This document shows positions 31,201-38,366 of a stretch of 41,050 nucleotides of DNA, in pieces. The notes under the pieces were generated by a model. It ran no database searches, was not told the DNA's origin, and was given only the letters and a program-made list of their open reading frames with translations. Source of the DNA: Anabaena catenula FACHB-362 (GTDB lineage: Bacteria > Cyanobacteriota > Cyanobacteriia > Cyanobacteriales > Nostocaceae). Made by a program: the position numbers and the translations under genes. Position 1 is the stretch's first letter; each line of letters opens with the position of its first letter. The stretch is taken from assembly GCF_014698735.1 (NCBI RefSeq), contig NZ_JACJTQ010000045.1, forward strand, positions 1 through 41,050. The letters are read 5' to 3'.

Positions 31201-33364
31201 TGAGTTTCTGACTAATACCTTAAAAACACCAGATGTATCAAGCAAATTAACTGATGCTGTAAATGAAATTAATACCCATTGCTTAACAACAACATCGTCT
31301 TTTTTAGAGCGATTGCAAGCACAACGTTTAGCATATAGTTTGATTGGGGAAGTAAGTACCCAGGCAATTTTACTAGCAGTGATTCGAGAAGCCTTAAACC
31401 GTAATCCCAATCAAGACTCTTTACGTCATGCTGCCTTATGGGTACAAAAACAGTTTGAGATGGCTTTATATCAAGCCTTAAATGGTATGCCAACAAAATC
31501 TGAACTGCTTAATATTAATGATTTAGTATCTAGTTATACTGAAACAATCGGTGATATTGAACAAGCCCTTCCTGGTGAAGATAATGATTTAGACCCATTA
31601 TTACGTCAAGAATTAGTTATAGATTCTCTACATTCAATGACTATTAATAATTTTAATATATTAAATCAAGAAATAAAAAAAGAAACGAATAATTATCCAC
31701 TAACTAATCAGTTAACTATTAAATATTCCACCTCAACATCCCGTGGCATAAATGAAAAGATACACGAGAAAGATTTCCAGAGCTTGATAGAAGATATTGC
31801 ACATAGCGACAGTAGTAAGGGAGAGGATGCTGACAGTTATATTAGTAAAAACGAATCAATTAAATGTTGGTTAAAAACATGGTTTGCCAATGAGTTAGGA
31901 GTAGAAAACAGAAAGATTGCTTTAAATCAATCATTTTTTACGTATGGTCTTGATTCAGTAACGGCAGTCAGTTTGGCAACAGCTTTAGGAAGTTTCTTGA
32001 ACTGTGAAATTTCACCAACAATAATTTGGGATTATCCAGATATTCAATCTCTGGCGAAATACTTATCTAATCAATCTAGTCTAGAGTCTATCCCAGAAAA
32101 ATTGCCGAAGCACCATATACCAGAAATAAAACAGCTAACAACAGAAATATTACCTGAATATTATAATTTTAATCTGCATCCGAATTATCTGAATTTAAAA
32201 CGAAGGATTCAGGAATTAGAACTAATAGGAGACGGTGCTAATCCATACTTTAAAGTTAATGAAACTGTAAGTAATAACACAACTATTATTGACGGACAAG
32301 AATTTATAAATTACTCAAGTTACAATTATTTAGGATTATCAGGTGATGCTAATATTAACTCAATTGTGAAAAAAGCAATTGATTTATATGGTACTTCTGT
32401 TTCCGCAAGCCGCTTGGCCTCAGGAGAAAAGCCTATACATCGCCAATTAGAAAGGGAGATAGCTGACTTAATAGAAGTCTCTGACAGTATAGCTTTTGTT
32501 GGGGGACATTCAACTAATGTAACTACAATTGGTCATTTGTTTGGTGACAAAGATTTAATTGTACATGATTCGCTAAGTCACAATAGTATTTTAGAAGGTT
32601 GCTCCTTATCAGGTGCAAAAATACTTCCTTTTTCTCATAATAACTGGCAGGCATTAGACAATTTATTAGTTACTCAAAGACACAATTTTCAACAAGTATT
32701 AATTGTCATTGAGGGGATTTATAGTGTTGATGGTGATATTCCTGATCTGCCCAAATTTATTGAGGTGAAAAAGCGTCATAAAGTATTTTTAATGGTTGAT
32801 GAAGCACATTCGATAGGTGTTTTAGGAAAACAAGGACGTGGTATTAGCGAATATTATAGAGTAAATCCCAATGATGTGGACATCTGGATGGGAACTCTGA
32901 GTAAATCTTTTGCCAGTTGCGGTGGGTATATAGCAGGTAGTAGTGCTTTAATTGAATACCTCAAATATACTGCTCCAGGATTTGTTTATAGTGCCGGTAT
33001 GTCTCCAGCTAATACAGCAGCAGCTTTAGCAGCTATTCAAGCTCTCAAAGCTCAACCAGAACGCTTGGTAAATTTACATTCCAGAGCAAAGCTATTCCTA
33101 GAACTTGCACAAAAATACCAACTAAACACAGGATTTAGTCAAAACACGCCAGTAATTCCTATTATTATAGGTGACTCATTAAAAAGCATAAAACTTTCTC
33201 AATCTTTGTTCCAACGTGGTATTAATGTTCAGCCAATGATTTATCCATCAGTTCCAGAAAATATGGCTAGGTTACGCTTTTTCATAACTTCCAGTCATAC
33301 AGAAGAACAAATTATTTTTACTATAGATGCTATTGTTAAAGAACTAGAAAAATTGCAGAATTAG
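28202..33364 (+). CDS. FAAL - acyl-CoA dehydrogenase - ACP - alpha-oxoamine synthase fusion
   Basis: 1720 residues, four enzymes in one chain. (1) Residues ~1-570: fatty acyl-AMP ligase; LQYTSGSTGTPKGV (~163), FRTGDLGF...TGRLKDIIIIRG (~430-460), SIPKTSSGKIQRH (~540). (2) ~610-1000: acyl-CoA dehydrogenase; ALTEPNAGSN and C-terminal GGRGYLENN...RIFEGPTETL with the catalytic Glu. (3) ~1220-1300: acyl carrier protein; phosphopantetheine Ser1252 in GLDSVTAV. (4) ~1330-1715: PLP alpha-oxoamine synthase (serine palmitoyltransferase/AONS family); VDEAHSIGVLG and PLP Lys1568 in GTLSKSFASCGGY. The order implies activation of a fatty acid, loading on the ACP, alpha,beta-dehydrogenation, and decarboxylative condensation with an amino acid to release a 2-amino-3-ketone. 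A 3-ketosphinganine-reductase-like gene follows 53 bp later. The amino acid used cannot be read from sequence. Confidence 0.9.
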   Translation: MGIASTSLIEILNYRAQYQPDKQAYICLENGETESASLTYGELDRQARAIAAHLQSWQGERALLLYPSGLEFITAFFGCLYAGVVAVPVYPPRRNQKLSRLLSIINDAQAKVALTTSLVDIDQRWEEETELLTQLKWVATNTIEANPQEFLFKSVTLESLAFLQYTSGSTGTPKGVMVTHGNIIHNQQLIQQAFGHSEQSIGVSWLPLFHDMGLIGHVLQPIYLGSLNILMSPVAFLQKPIRWLQVISKYRATTSGGPNFAYDLCVKKIQSEQLANLDLSSWDLAFSGAEPVQAETLEQFGQKFALCGFNYNAFYPCYGMAETTLFTTGGDKNQKPLIQGVKARELEQNSVEESDILSVKSRVFVGCGRPYIDTTVRIVNPESLTCYEKGQVGEIWVSGGSIASGYWNRPEATQETFQAYLKDTGEGPFLRTGDLGFFSNGELFITGRLKDIIIIRGRNYYPQDIELIVEKSHPALRANCGAAFSVEVEGKEQLVVVQEVERTYLRYLNVDEVVGVIRREVSEAHELQAYVVVLLKTGSIPKTSSGKIQRHACRNAFLAGNLSVVGSSILDQPKLNFTSRIEVKNSFKSSVSLTDFKIPKLPMPSSIQSSKKILTEEMSKHKADDVIDWLRNYASHRINSRLIDERRSIPPHIVLDFGNRGIMGMQVSENYGGLALNNRDGMRVMEQIAAIDLTLATFVGGNNALGIRPIERYAKPELKEQLLPLLSSGRQMAALALTEPNAGSNPRAISSQALPDGSGIWRLQGTKIWSGSAAWASAINIFVQLIDNNGQPQGITGFVALQGTPGLRLGNEALTMGMRGMVQNTIHLESVPVKKENVLGELGAGMEIAQDTFMYARLGLGAISVGGMKRIAQIMHRYATRRTIATGFLLDNPVTLTQFSNLAAAITATETLVAMIAEFLDKNFSVPEEVFIACKIAGSEFLWKAADTLVQLLGGRGYLENNIAPQILRDARLFRIFEGPTETLNMYLGSNIIHKPEKLIEFLTNTLKTPDVSSKLTDAVNEINTHCLTTTSSFLERLQAQRLAYSLIGEVSTQAILLAVIREALNRNPNQDSLRHAALWVQKQFEMALYQALNGMPTKSELLNINDLVSSYTETIGDIEQALPGEDNDLDPLLRQELVIDSLHSMTINNFNILNQEIKKETNNYPLTNQLTIKYSTSTSRGINEKIHEKDFQSLIEDIAHSDSSKGEDADSYISKNESIKCWLKTWFANELGVENRKIALNQSFFTYGLDSVTAVSLATALGSFLNCEISPTIIWDYPDIQSLAKYLSNQSSLESIPEKLPKHHIPEIKQLTTEILPEYYNFNLHPNYLNLKRRIQELELIGDGANPYFKVNETVSNNTTIIDGQEFINYSSYNYLGLSGDANINSIVKKAIDLYGTSVSASRLASGEKPIHRQLEREIADLIEVSDSIAFVGGHSTNVTTIGHLFGDKDLIVHDSLSHNSILEGCSLSGAKILPFSHNNWQALDNLLVTQRHNFQQVLIVIEGIYSVDGDIPDLPKFIEVKKRHKVFLMVDEAHSIGVLGKQGRGISEYYRVNPNDVDIWMGTLSKSFASCGGYIAGSSALIEYLKYTAPGFVYSAGMSPANTAAALAAIQALKAQPERLVNLHSRAKLFLELAQKYQLNTGFSQNTPVIPIIIGDSLKSIKLSQSLFQRGINVQPMIYPSVPENMARLRFFITSSHTEEQIIFTIDAIVKELEKLQN

Positions 33365-33417
33365 CTATCTGTTTTGACTCAAAATTTAATCCTTTATTTA
33401 ACAGATTAATAATCCCC

Positions 33418-34230
33418 ATGCAATTTTATCAACAACATGCAATTATTACTGGTGGTTCTAGCGGGATTGGCAAAGCGATAGCAATTATGTTGGCCCAGCA
33501 AGGAGCGCACATATCCATAATTTCTCGCCATCAAGACACACTGGAAACAGCCAAAGCAGAAATAGAAGCAGTAAGAGCAGATTCAGCACAACGCATTCTT
33601 TGTATTTCCGCAGATGTAGCACAGCAAGCTCAAATTGAACAAGCAATTACCAAAGCTACTGAGGAAATAGGTACACCAGACTTATTAATTACTTCTGCCG
33701 GAATTGCCCACCCAGGTTATTTTCATGAACTTCCCCTGCAAGTATTTGAAGACACGATGGCAATCAATTATTTTGGTACTCTTTATGCCATCAAGTCAGT
33801 TTTACCATTGATGATGCAAAAGCAGCAGGGACATATTGTGATCATATCTTCTGGCGCTGGACTAATTGGGATTTATGGCTATACTCCTTACAGTCCATCT
33901 AAATTCGCTTTACGGGGGTTAGCTGAGTCATTGCGAGGAGAGTTAAAATGCTTGGGAATTTATGTTTCAATTGTCTATCCTCCCGATACTGATACTCCAC
34001 AGTTAGCAGCAGAAAACCTGACAAAACCTACTGAAACCAAGTTGATCACAGGTACGGCTAAAACTTGGAGTGCTCAAGGTGTAGCAGAAGTAATTTTATG
34101 CGGTATTAAAAGAAAAAAATTTGCAATTACACCTGGACTAGAAATGAAATTATTACAAGTTTGGCATAGTTTGCTGGCTCCAATACTTAATTGGTACTTT
34201 GATGGAATTGTCAAGAAAATACGCAGATAA
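33418..34230 (+). CDS. Short-chain reductase, 3-ketodihydrosphingosine reductase-like
   Basis: 270 residues. Classical Rossmann SDR: TGGSSGIG (11-18), probable NAG variant TSAGIA, catalytic Ser134/135, Tyr148 and Lys152 (YSPSK). After the active site it reads VYPPDTDTPQLAAENLTKP and ETKLI, which from memory matches human KDSR (YPPDTDTP..., TKPLETRLI) closely. A hydrophobic C-terminal helix (LLAPILNWYF) may touch the membrane. KDSR reduces 3-ketosphinganine to sphinganine with NADPH. That is the step expected after the oxoamine synthase encoded just upstream, and the 53-bp gap suggests one transcript. Another ketoreductase role is possible, since SDR substrates are hard to predict, but signature and context agree. 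Confidence 0.82.
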   Translation: MQFYQQHAIITGGSSGIGKAIAIMLAQQGAHISIISRHQDTLETAKAEIEAVRADSAQRILCISADVAQQAQIEQAITKATEEIGTPDLLITSAGIAHPGYFHELPLQVFEDTMAINYFGTLYAIKSVLPLMMQKQQGHIVIISSGAGLIGIYGYTPYSPSKFALRGLAESLRGELKCLGIYVSIVYPPDTDTPQLAAENLTKPTETKLITGTAKTWSAQGVAEVILCGIKRKKFAITPGLEMKLLQVWHSLLAPILNWYFDGIVKKIRR

Positions 34231-34263
34231 TTTTGCAAAAAAAAATTCTATTCAAATATTGTC

Positions 34264-35436
34264 ATGTTAACATTAAACAATCAAAACCTAACAGAACCTA
34301 TCAGAACTCTAGTCTTAACTTCTAGTAGTGGAAATGGACATAATGCTGCTGCTGCCGCTTTTACTGATTGGGCTAACTATTTATTAGGCTCTCAGATAGA
34401 AATTAAGATTGAACATTTACTAGAAAACTCTAGTCCCATATTAGCAAAAGCAGTTGATTTTTATAACTATCTTCAACGAAATGCACCTTGGTTTCATCAC
34501 GCCTACTATAACATTATCGAACTACAAGAACTAATTAATCCGGGGACAGTTTCTTTAGGTAGAGACTACTATATTCAACTACTTAATGATTTTCAACCTC
34601 AAGTTATTATTAGTGTTCATGATGCTCTAAATAAAGGATACTTTGAGTTAGGAAAACAAATTATTGGTTCTCATTTACGTTGTATAACCTATTGCTTAGA
34701 ATTTCAAGGAGGCTACGGTTTTAGTCGCAATTGGGTCAATCATAATGCAGATTTATTTTGGGCACCCACAGAAGAAACTACACAAGCAGCAATCTCTTTG
34801 GGGATGAAACCTGAGAGAGTGAAACTTTTAGGAAATATCTTGCCTCGTAATTTTTATAATCCTCCTCTAGATGAGATAGAAAAAAACAATATTTTAGTTA
34901 AGGAATTAGGTTTAAAGACTGAAAAATTTACATTATTGTTAGCCACAGGTGGATCTGGTGCTCAAAACCATCTTGCATTCTTAAAGAATTTGGTTACCTT
35001 AAAAAATTATTTGCAAGTTATAGTGCTGTGTGGTCACAATAAAAATGCTATGGAGCAGGTAATAATATGGAATCAACAAAATTCAGATTTAAATTTATGT
35101 ATTTTACCTTTTACAGATAAAATGTATCAAATTATTCAAATTTGTGATGCGATAGTCACAAGACCTGGAGGTAGAACTTCTTGTGAGGCTCTACATCTTG
35201 GGTGTCCTATTATATTTAATGGCTTAGGTGGAATTATGCCCCAGGAATTATTAACAGTAAACTTTTTTAAAAATCGAGGTATATCCGCTACTATTTATAG
35301 CTCTAAACAATTATTATCAATTCTTCAAAAATGGATTTTCCAACCAGACAATTATTCAGAAATCCACAATAAAAATTTATTGTCTAAACAAAACTTTAGT
35401 CCAGAAACAATTATAAAACAAATTTTTAATCAATAA
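34264..35436 (+). CDS. MGDG synthase-like (GT28-type) glycosyltransferase
   Basis: 390 residues of GT-B fold. The N-terminal LTSSSGNGHNAAAAAF (His26) corresponds to the SGxGGGHxxxA acceptor-side motif of MGDG synthase and processive diacylglycerol glucosyltransferases. LATGGSGAQNH (near 34943) starts the second domain, and VTRPGGRTSCEALHLGCP then GGIMPQE (35160-35250) form the nucleotide-sugar site. Relatives add galactose or glucose to a lipid at the inner membrane face. In place of diacylglycerol the acceptor here could be the reduced long-chain base or its N-acyl form; this is inference from the neighbours. It lies 33 bp after the reductase gene and ends 33 bp from the convergent hydroxylase gene. 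Sugar specificity is unknown. Confidence 0.8.
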   Translation: MLTLNNQNLTEPIRTLVLTSSSGNGHNAAAAAFTDWANYLLGSQIEIKIEHLLENSSPILAKAVDFYNYLQRNAPWFHHAYYNIIELQELINPGTVSLGRDYYIQLLNDFQPQVIISVHDALNKGYFELGKQIIGSHLRCITYCLEFQGGYGFSRNWVNHNADLFWAPTEETTQAAISLGMKPERVKLLGNILPRNFYNPPLDEIEKNNILVKELGLKTEKFTLLLATGGSGAQNHLAFLKNLVTLKNYLQVIVLCGHNKNAMEQVIIWNQQNSDLNLCILPFTDKMYQIIQICDAIVTRPGGRTSCEALHLGCPIIFNGLGGIMPQELLTVNFFKNRGISATIYSSKQLLSILQKWIFQPDNYSEIHNKNLLSKQNFSPETIIKQIFNQ

Positions 35437-35469
35437 TTTTTTTAGGCTCTTATTTCGGCAAAGGTATTG

Positions 35470-36024
35470 TTACCACCACTTGATATCGAAATACCCTTTT
35501 TCTGGCTGTAACAATTCCTCTTCTAAAGATTCTACAAGCTTGTATTGCTTGTAGGTGCCAAAGACTCGATCCCAGACATCCATCGCCAAACCAAAATTGT
35601 GCTGCTCCATATTGTACTTGTGATGTATGTAGTGAGTTTTAGTCCAGAAACACAGACTGGGATTTTCATGCTGCAACTGGTGCGAGTAGGCTGAAAAAGC
35701 TGCATAGACCAATATGCCCATAGACCAGATCAAACCTGCTTGTATGGAAATTAAAAATATTGGACACATAAAAATGGAAACCCCTCCTGCATATTGCAGA
35801 AACTCCCAAATCACTCCTTGTCCAGTATTGCTATGGTGGTGTTTGTGATGTGCCTTTCCAACCATATGTAATTTATGCATCGAGCGATGCACCCAGTATT
35901 CAATTAAACTGCCAAAAATTAAGGCCCCGACAAAGTAGAAAACTACAACCATAAAACTTGCTTTGGATATGGGTTCTGTAAACAATACTGTAGCCAAAAA
36001 AAGAGTCTTGATAATTTTTGGCAA
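35470..36024 (-). CDS. Membrane fatty acid hydroxylase (sterol desaturase superfamily)
   Basis: 184 residues, the short form of PF04116. It has hydrophobic helices (SFMVVVFYFVGALIFGSLI; GVSIFMCPIFLISI; LIWSMGILVYAAF) and the di-iron histidine clusters in order: HRSMH (46-50), HMVGKAHHKHHH (53-64), HQLQH (115-119) and HYIHH (131-135) with His142. These enzymes use O2 to hydroxylate or desaturate lipid chains; in sphingolipid pathways the same family does C4 and 2-hydroxylation. It is convergent with the glycosyltransferase gene and followed upstream by a second acyl-AMP ligase on the same strand 256 bp away. Substrate is inferred from context. Confidence 0.82.
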   Translation of the reverse strand: MPKIIKTLFLATVLFTEPISKASFMVVVFYFVGALIFGSLIEYWVHRSMHKLHMVGKAHHKHHHSNTGQGVIWEFLQYAGGVSIFMCPIFLISIQAGLIWSMGILVYAAFSAYSHQLQHENPSLCFWTKTHYIHHKYNMEQHNFGLAMDVWDRVFGTYKQYKLVESLEEELLQPEKGYFDIKWW

Positions 36025-36280
36025 AACTGTCCAAAATAAGTATACATAAGCGTTTCGAGCAAAAGGTAGTTTGTCACCTGAAACCCTTATCCTGCTTTCA
36101 ATACATTAAAAAACCCTAGTGGGAAACCTTAAAGGAATTTTTAGGACTGATTGTTTTTGCCAAGCCTTAGATAAATGGGAGTTAATGGTTAAAGCGTCAT
36201 CATCTCACCCTCGTAAATTGGCTACAGTATTGGTAAATATAGCAATTTTCAACTAAGTAGTCTATTGACCTGGCACTTTA

Positions 36281-38062
36281 TTAATTTGTGTCAACTTCAA
36301 ATAATTTATTGAGCATACTATTTTGCTCTGCTTTAAGAAATCGCCATTCACCTATCACATCCAAACTTCCATCTAAAAATCTAGTTCGACAGATATGGCG
36401 CTGAATTTTGCCACTGGAAGTTTTGGGAATACTGCCGGTTTTGAGTAGCAACACGGCATATATTTCTGCAACGTGTTCTGTCGCTACTGCCATTCGGATG
36501 GCTTCGACTACCTCGTCAACATTTAGATTCCGCAGGTAGCTACGCTCAACTTCTTGAGCAATGACAAGTTGCTCCTCACCGTCAATCTGAACTGCGAATA
36601 CTGCACCACAACCATGACGCAGTGCAGGATGGCTTTGCTCTACCGTTTGTTCGATGTGCTGGGGATAATGATTATTACCCCAGATTATAATTATGTCCTT
36701 TAGCCGACCAGTAACAAACAACTCGCCATCTAGCAAAAAGCCCAAGTCACCAGTGCGTAAAAATGGACCTTCACCGCTATCAGCCAGGTAGGCTTGGAAA
36801 GCTTGAACTGTTTCTTCTGGTCGGTTCCAATAAGCTTTGGCTACACCTGGACCTGACACCCAAATCTCTCCCACTTGTCCAGTTGGACATAAAGTTAAAG
36901 ATTCGGTATCTACAATAACGACTTTTGTACCCAACCAGGGTTTGCCACAGCTGACAATTGCTTGGGTACTCTCTTGCTTTTCGGGAGCGATCGCGACTCG
37001 GTGTTGCTCAAGGGCAGCTTTTTCAACGTATTTAACAGTGGGTGGAGATGTTTTCAGCCCTCCAGAAATGAATAAAGTAGTCTCAGCCATCCCGTAGCAA
37101 GGGTAGAATGCTTCAAAGCGAAATCCGCATGGCTCAAACTTGGTAGTAAACTGCTTTAGTGTTTCAGCCCGGACAGGTTCAGCACCATTAAAAGCAAGTT
37201 CCCAACTACCCAAGTCAAGACTTGCCCGTTGTTCGGGGGTAACTCGATGAATACACAATTCATAAGCAAAATTAGGTCCTCCACTAGTAGTCACTTTATA
37301 GCGAGATATAAGCTGTAACCAGCGGAAAGGCTTTTGGATAAATGCTACTGGAGATATAAGGATGGACGGTATACCTAAGTACAATGGCTGTAACACATTC
37401 CCAACAAGTCCCATGTCATGATATAAAGGCAACCAACCTCCAAAGATAGTTTTTTCACTATGCTCAAAGGCTTGTTGGATCATTTGCTCATTATGCAGAA
37501 TATTGTCATGAGTCACCTGCACTCCTTTAAACGTCCCTGTTGAACCGGAGGTGTACTGGAGATATGCTAAGGTGTTGCTACTTACCACTGGTTCCTGCCA
37601 TGACTCTGCTAAATCAGTGTCAATGCTATCAGTAGCAAGCCAGCGTAACTCTGCTATATCTGAAGTTTGAACTGATTCACGCTCTATGACGCTTAACAAA
37701 TTTGTAGTGGTGAGTACAAGACTGGCCTCAGTATCTGCTACCATCCATTGTATTTTAGACATTGACTGCTGGGGGCGAGGGGGATAAGTAGTAACAGCTA
37801 CAACCCCAGCGTAAAGGCATCCTAAGAAACCTGCTATGAACTCTAAACTAGCCGAGAAAGGGTAAAGCAATAAGGCTCGGGTGTCAGTCGCTTTGAGAGT
37901 TTGAAGTGTGGCTGCGATCGCTCGTGCTTGTCTGTCTAATTCTTGATAAGTTAGTCTGTTTGACTCTGTTTCTCCATCTAAGAGAAAAGTAAAAGCTATT
38001 TTATCAGGTTGATTCTGCGCTCGATAGCGTAGCAGTTCCACTAAAGTTGCTAACTTCTGCAT
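36281..38062 (-). CDS. Stand-alone fatty acyl-AMP ligase (FAAL)
   Basis: 593 residues, same family as the first domain of the 28202-33364 fusion and similar throughout (LVELLRYRAQNQPDKIAFTF, TYPPRPQQS, LQYTSGSTGTFKGV, FRTGDLGFLLDGELFVTGRL, SIPKTSSGKIQRH). It ends without a carrier domain. FAALs make acyl-adenylates and pass the acyl group to an ACP, not to CoA. A second ligase in the cluster could activate another fatty acid, for example for N-acylation, or feed the same ACP. In the late motif the fusion reads IIIIRGRNYYPQ and here IIIIWGNNHYPQ, so substrate use may differ. A HIP1 site occurs at about 36985. It is transcribed toward the hydroxylase gene. Confidence 0.88.
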   Translation of the reverse strand: MQKLATLVELLRYRAQNQPDKIAFTFLLDGETESNRLTYQELDRQARAIAATLQTLKATDTRALLLYPFSASLEFIAGFLGCLYAGVVAVTTYPPRPQQSMSKIQWMVADTEASLVLTTTNLLSVIERESVQTSDIAELRWLATDSIDTDLAESWQEPVVSSNTLAYLQYTSGSTGTFKGVQVTHDNILHNEQMIQQAFEHSEKTIFGGWLPLYHDMGLVGNVLQPLYLGIPSILISPVAFIQKPFRWLQLISRYKVTTSGGPNFAYELCIHRVTPEQRASLDLGSWELAFNGAEPVRAETLKQFTTKFEPCGFRFEAFYPCYGMAETTLFISGGLKTSPPTVKYVEKAALEQHRVAIAPEKQESTQAIVSCGKPWLGTKVVIVDTESLTLCPTGQVGEIWVSGPGVAKAYWNRPEETVQAFQAYLADSGEGPFLRTGDLGFLLDGELFVTGRLKDIIIIWGNNHYPQHIEQTVEQSHPALRHGCGAVFAVQIDGEEQLVIAQEVERSYLRNLNVDEVVEAIRMAVATEHVAEIYAVLLLKTGSIPKTSSGKIQRHICRTRFLDGSLDVIGEWRFLKAEQNSMLNKLFEVDTN

Positions 38063-38366
38063 TGATTGTTCAGATCCTGTATAAGTTAGTACAGCGTTTT
38101 TAGTGTTGCATAAATGCGGAATGAATTACAAGCTGAAAATATCTAAACTTCGTGCCAAAATACATGAAACCATACCATACTCCAGCAACGCCGCGTTTCT
38201 CAATATAGTGAGTTACAATAACAACAATGAATAAAACAGTTACGGATTTAAGCGATTCAAGATACAAGCTGATGTTTTTGTTTTAAAAGCTTATTTCTAA
38301 GAATCAAACTGTGATTGTAATGTTTCTACCCTAAAATTAACGTTTTTCTAGCTATCTTGCCCCTCT
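38063..38366. other. Intergenic region between FAAL and NACHT genes
   Basis: About 300 AT-rich bases, containing the promoter region of the FAAL gene and the 3' side of the NACHT gene. I see no gene or clear repeat. Confidence 0.4.

Noticed and set aside
34264-35436. MurG or diacylglycerol glucosyltransferase as a firm assignment
   Set aside because: The motifs fit the MGDG-synthase-like branch of GT28, but acceptor and sugar cannot be decided by eye, so only the family is stated.
28202-38062. Heterocyst glycolipid (hgl) cluster
   Set aside because: There is no iterative polyketide synthase (HglE type), no thioester reductase and no HglT-like glycosyltransferase; the oxoamine synthase points to an amino lipid.
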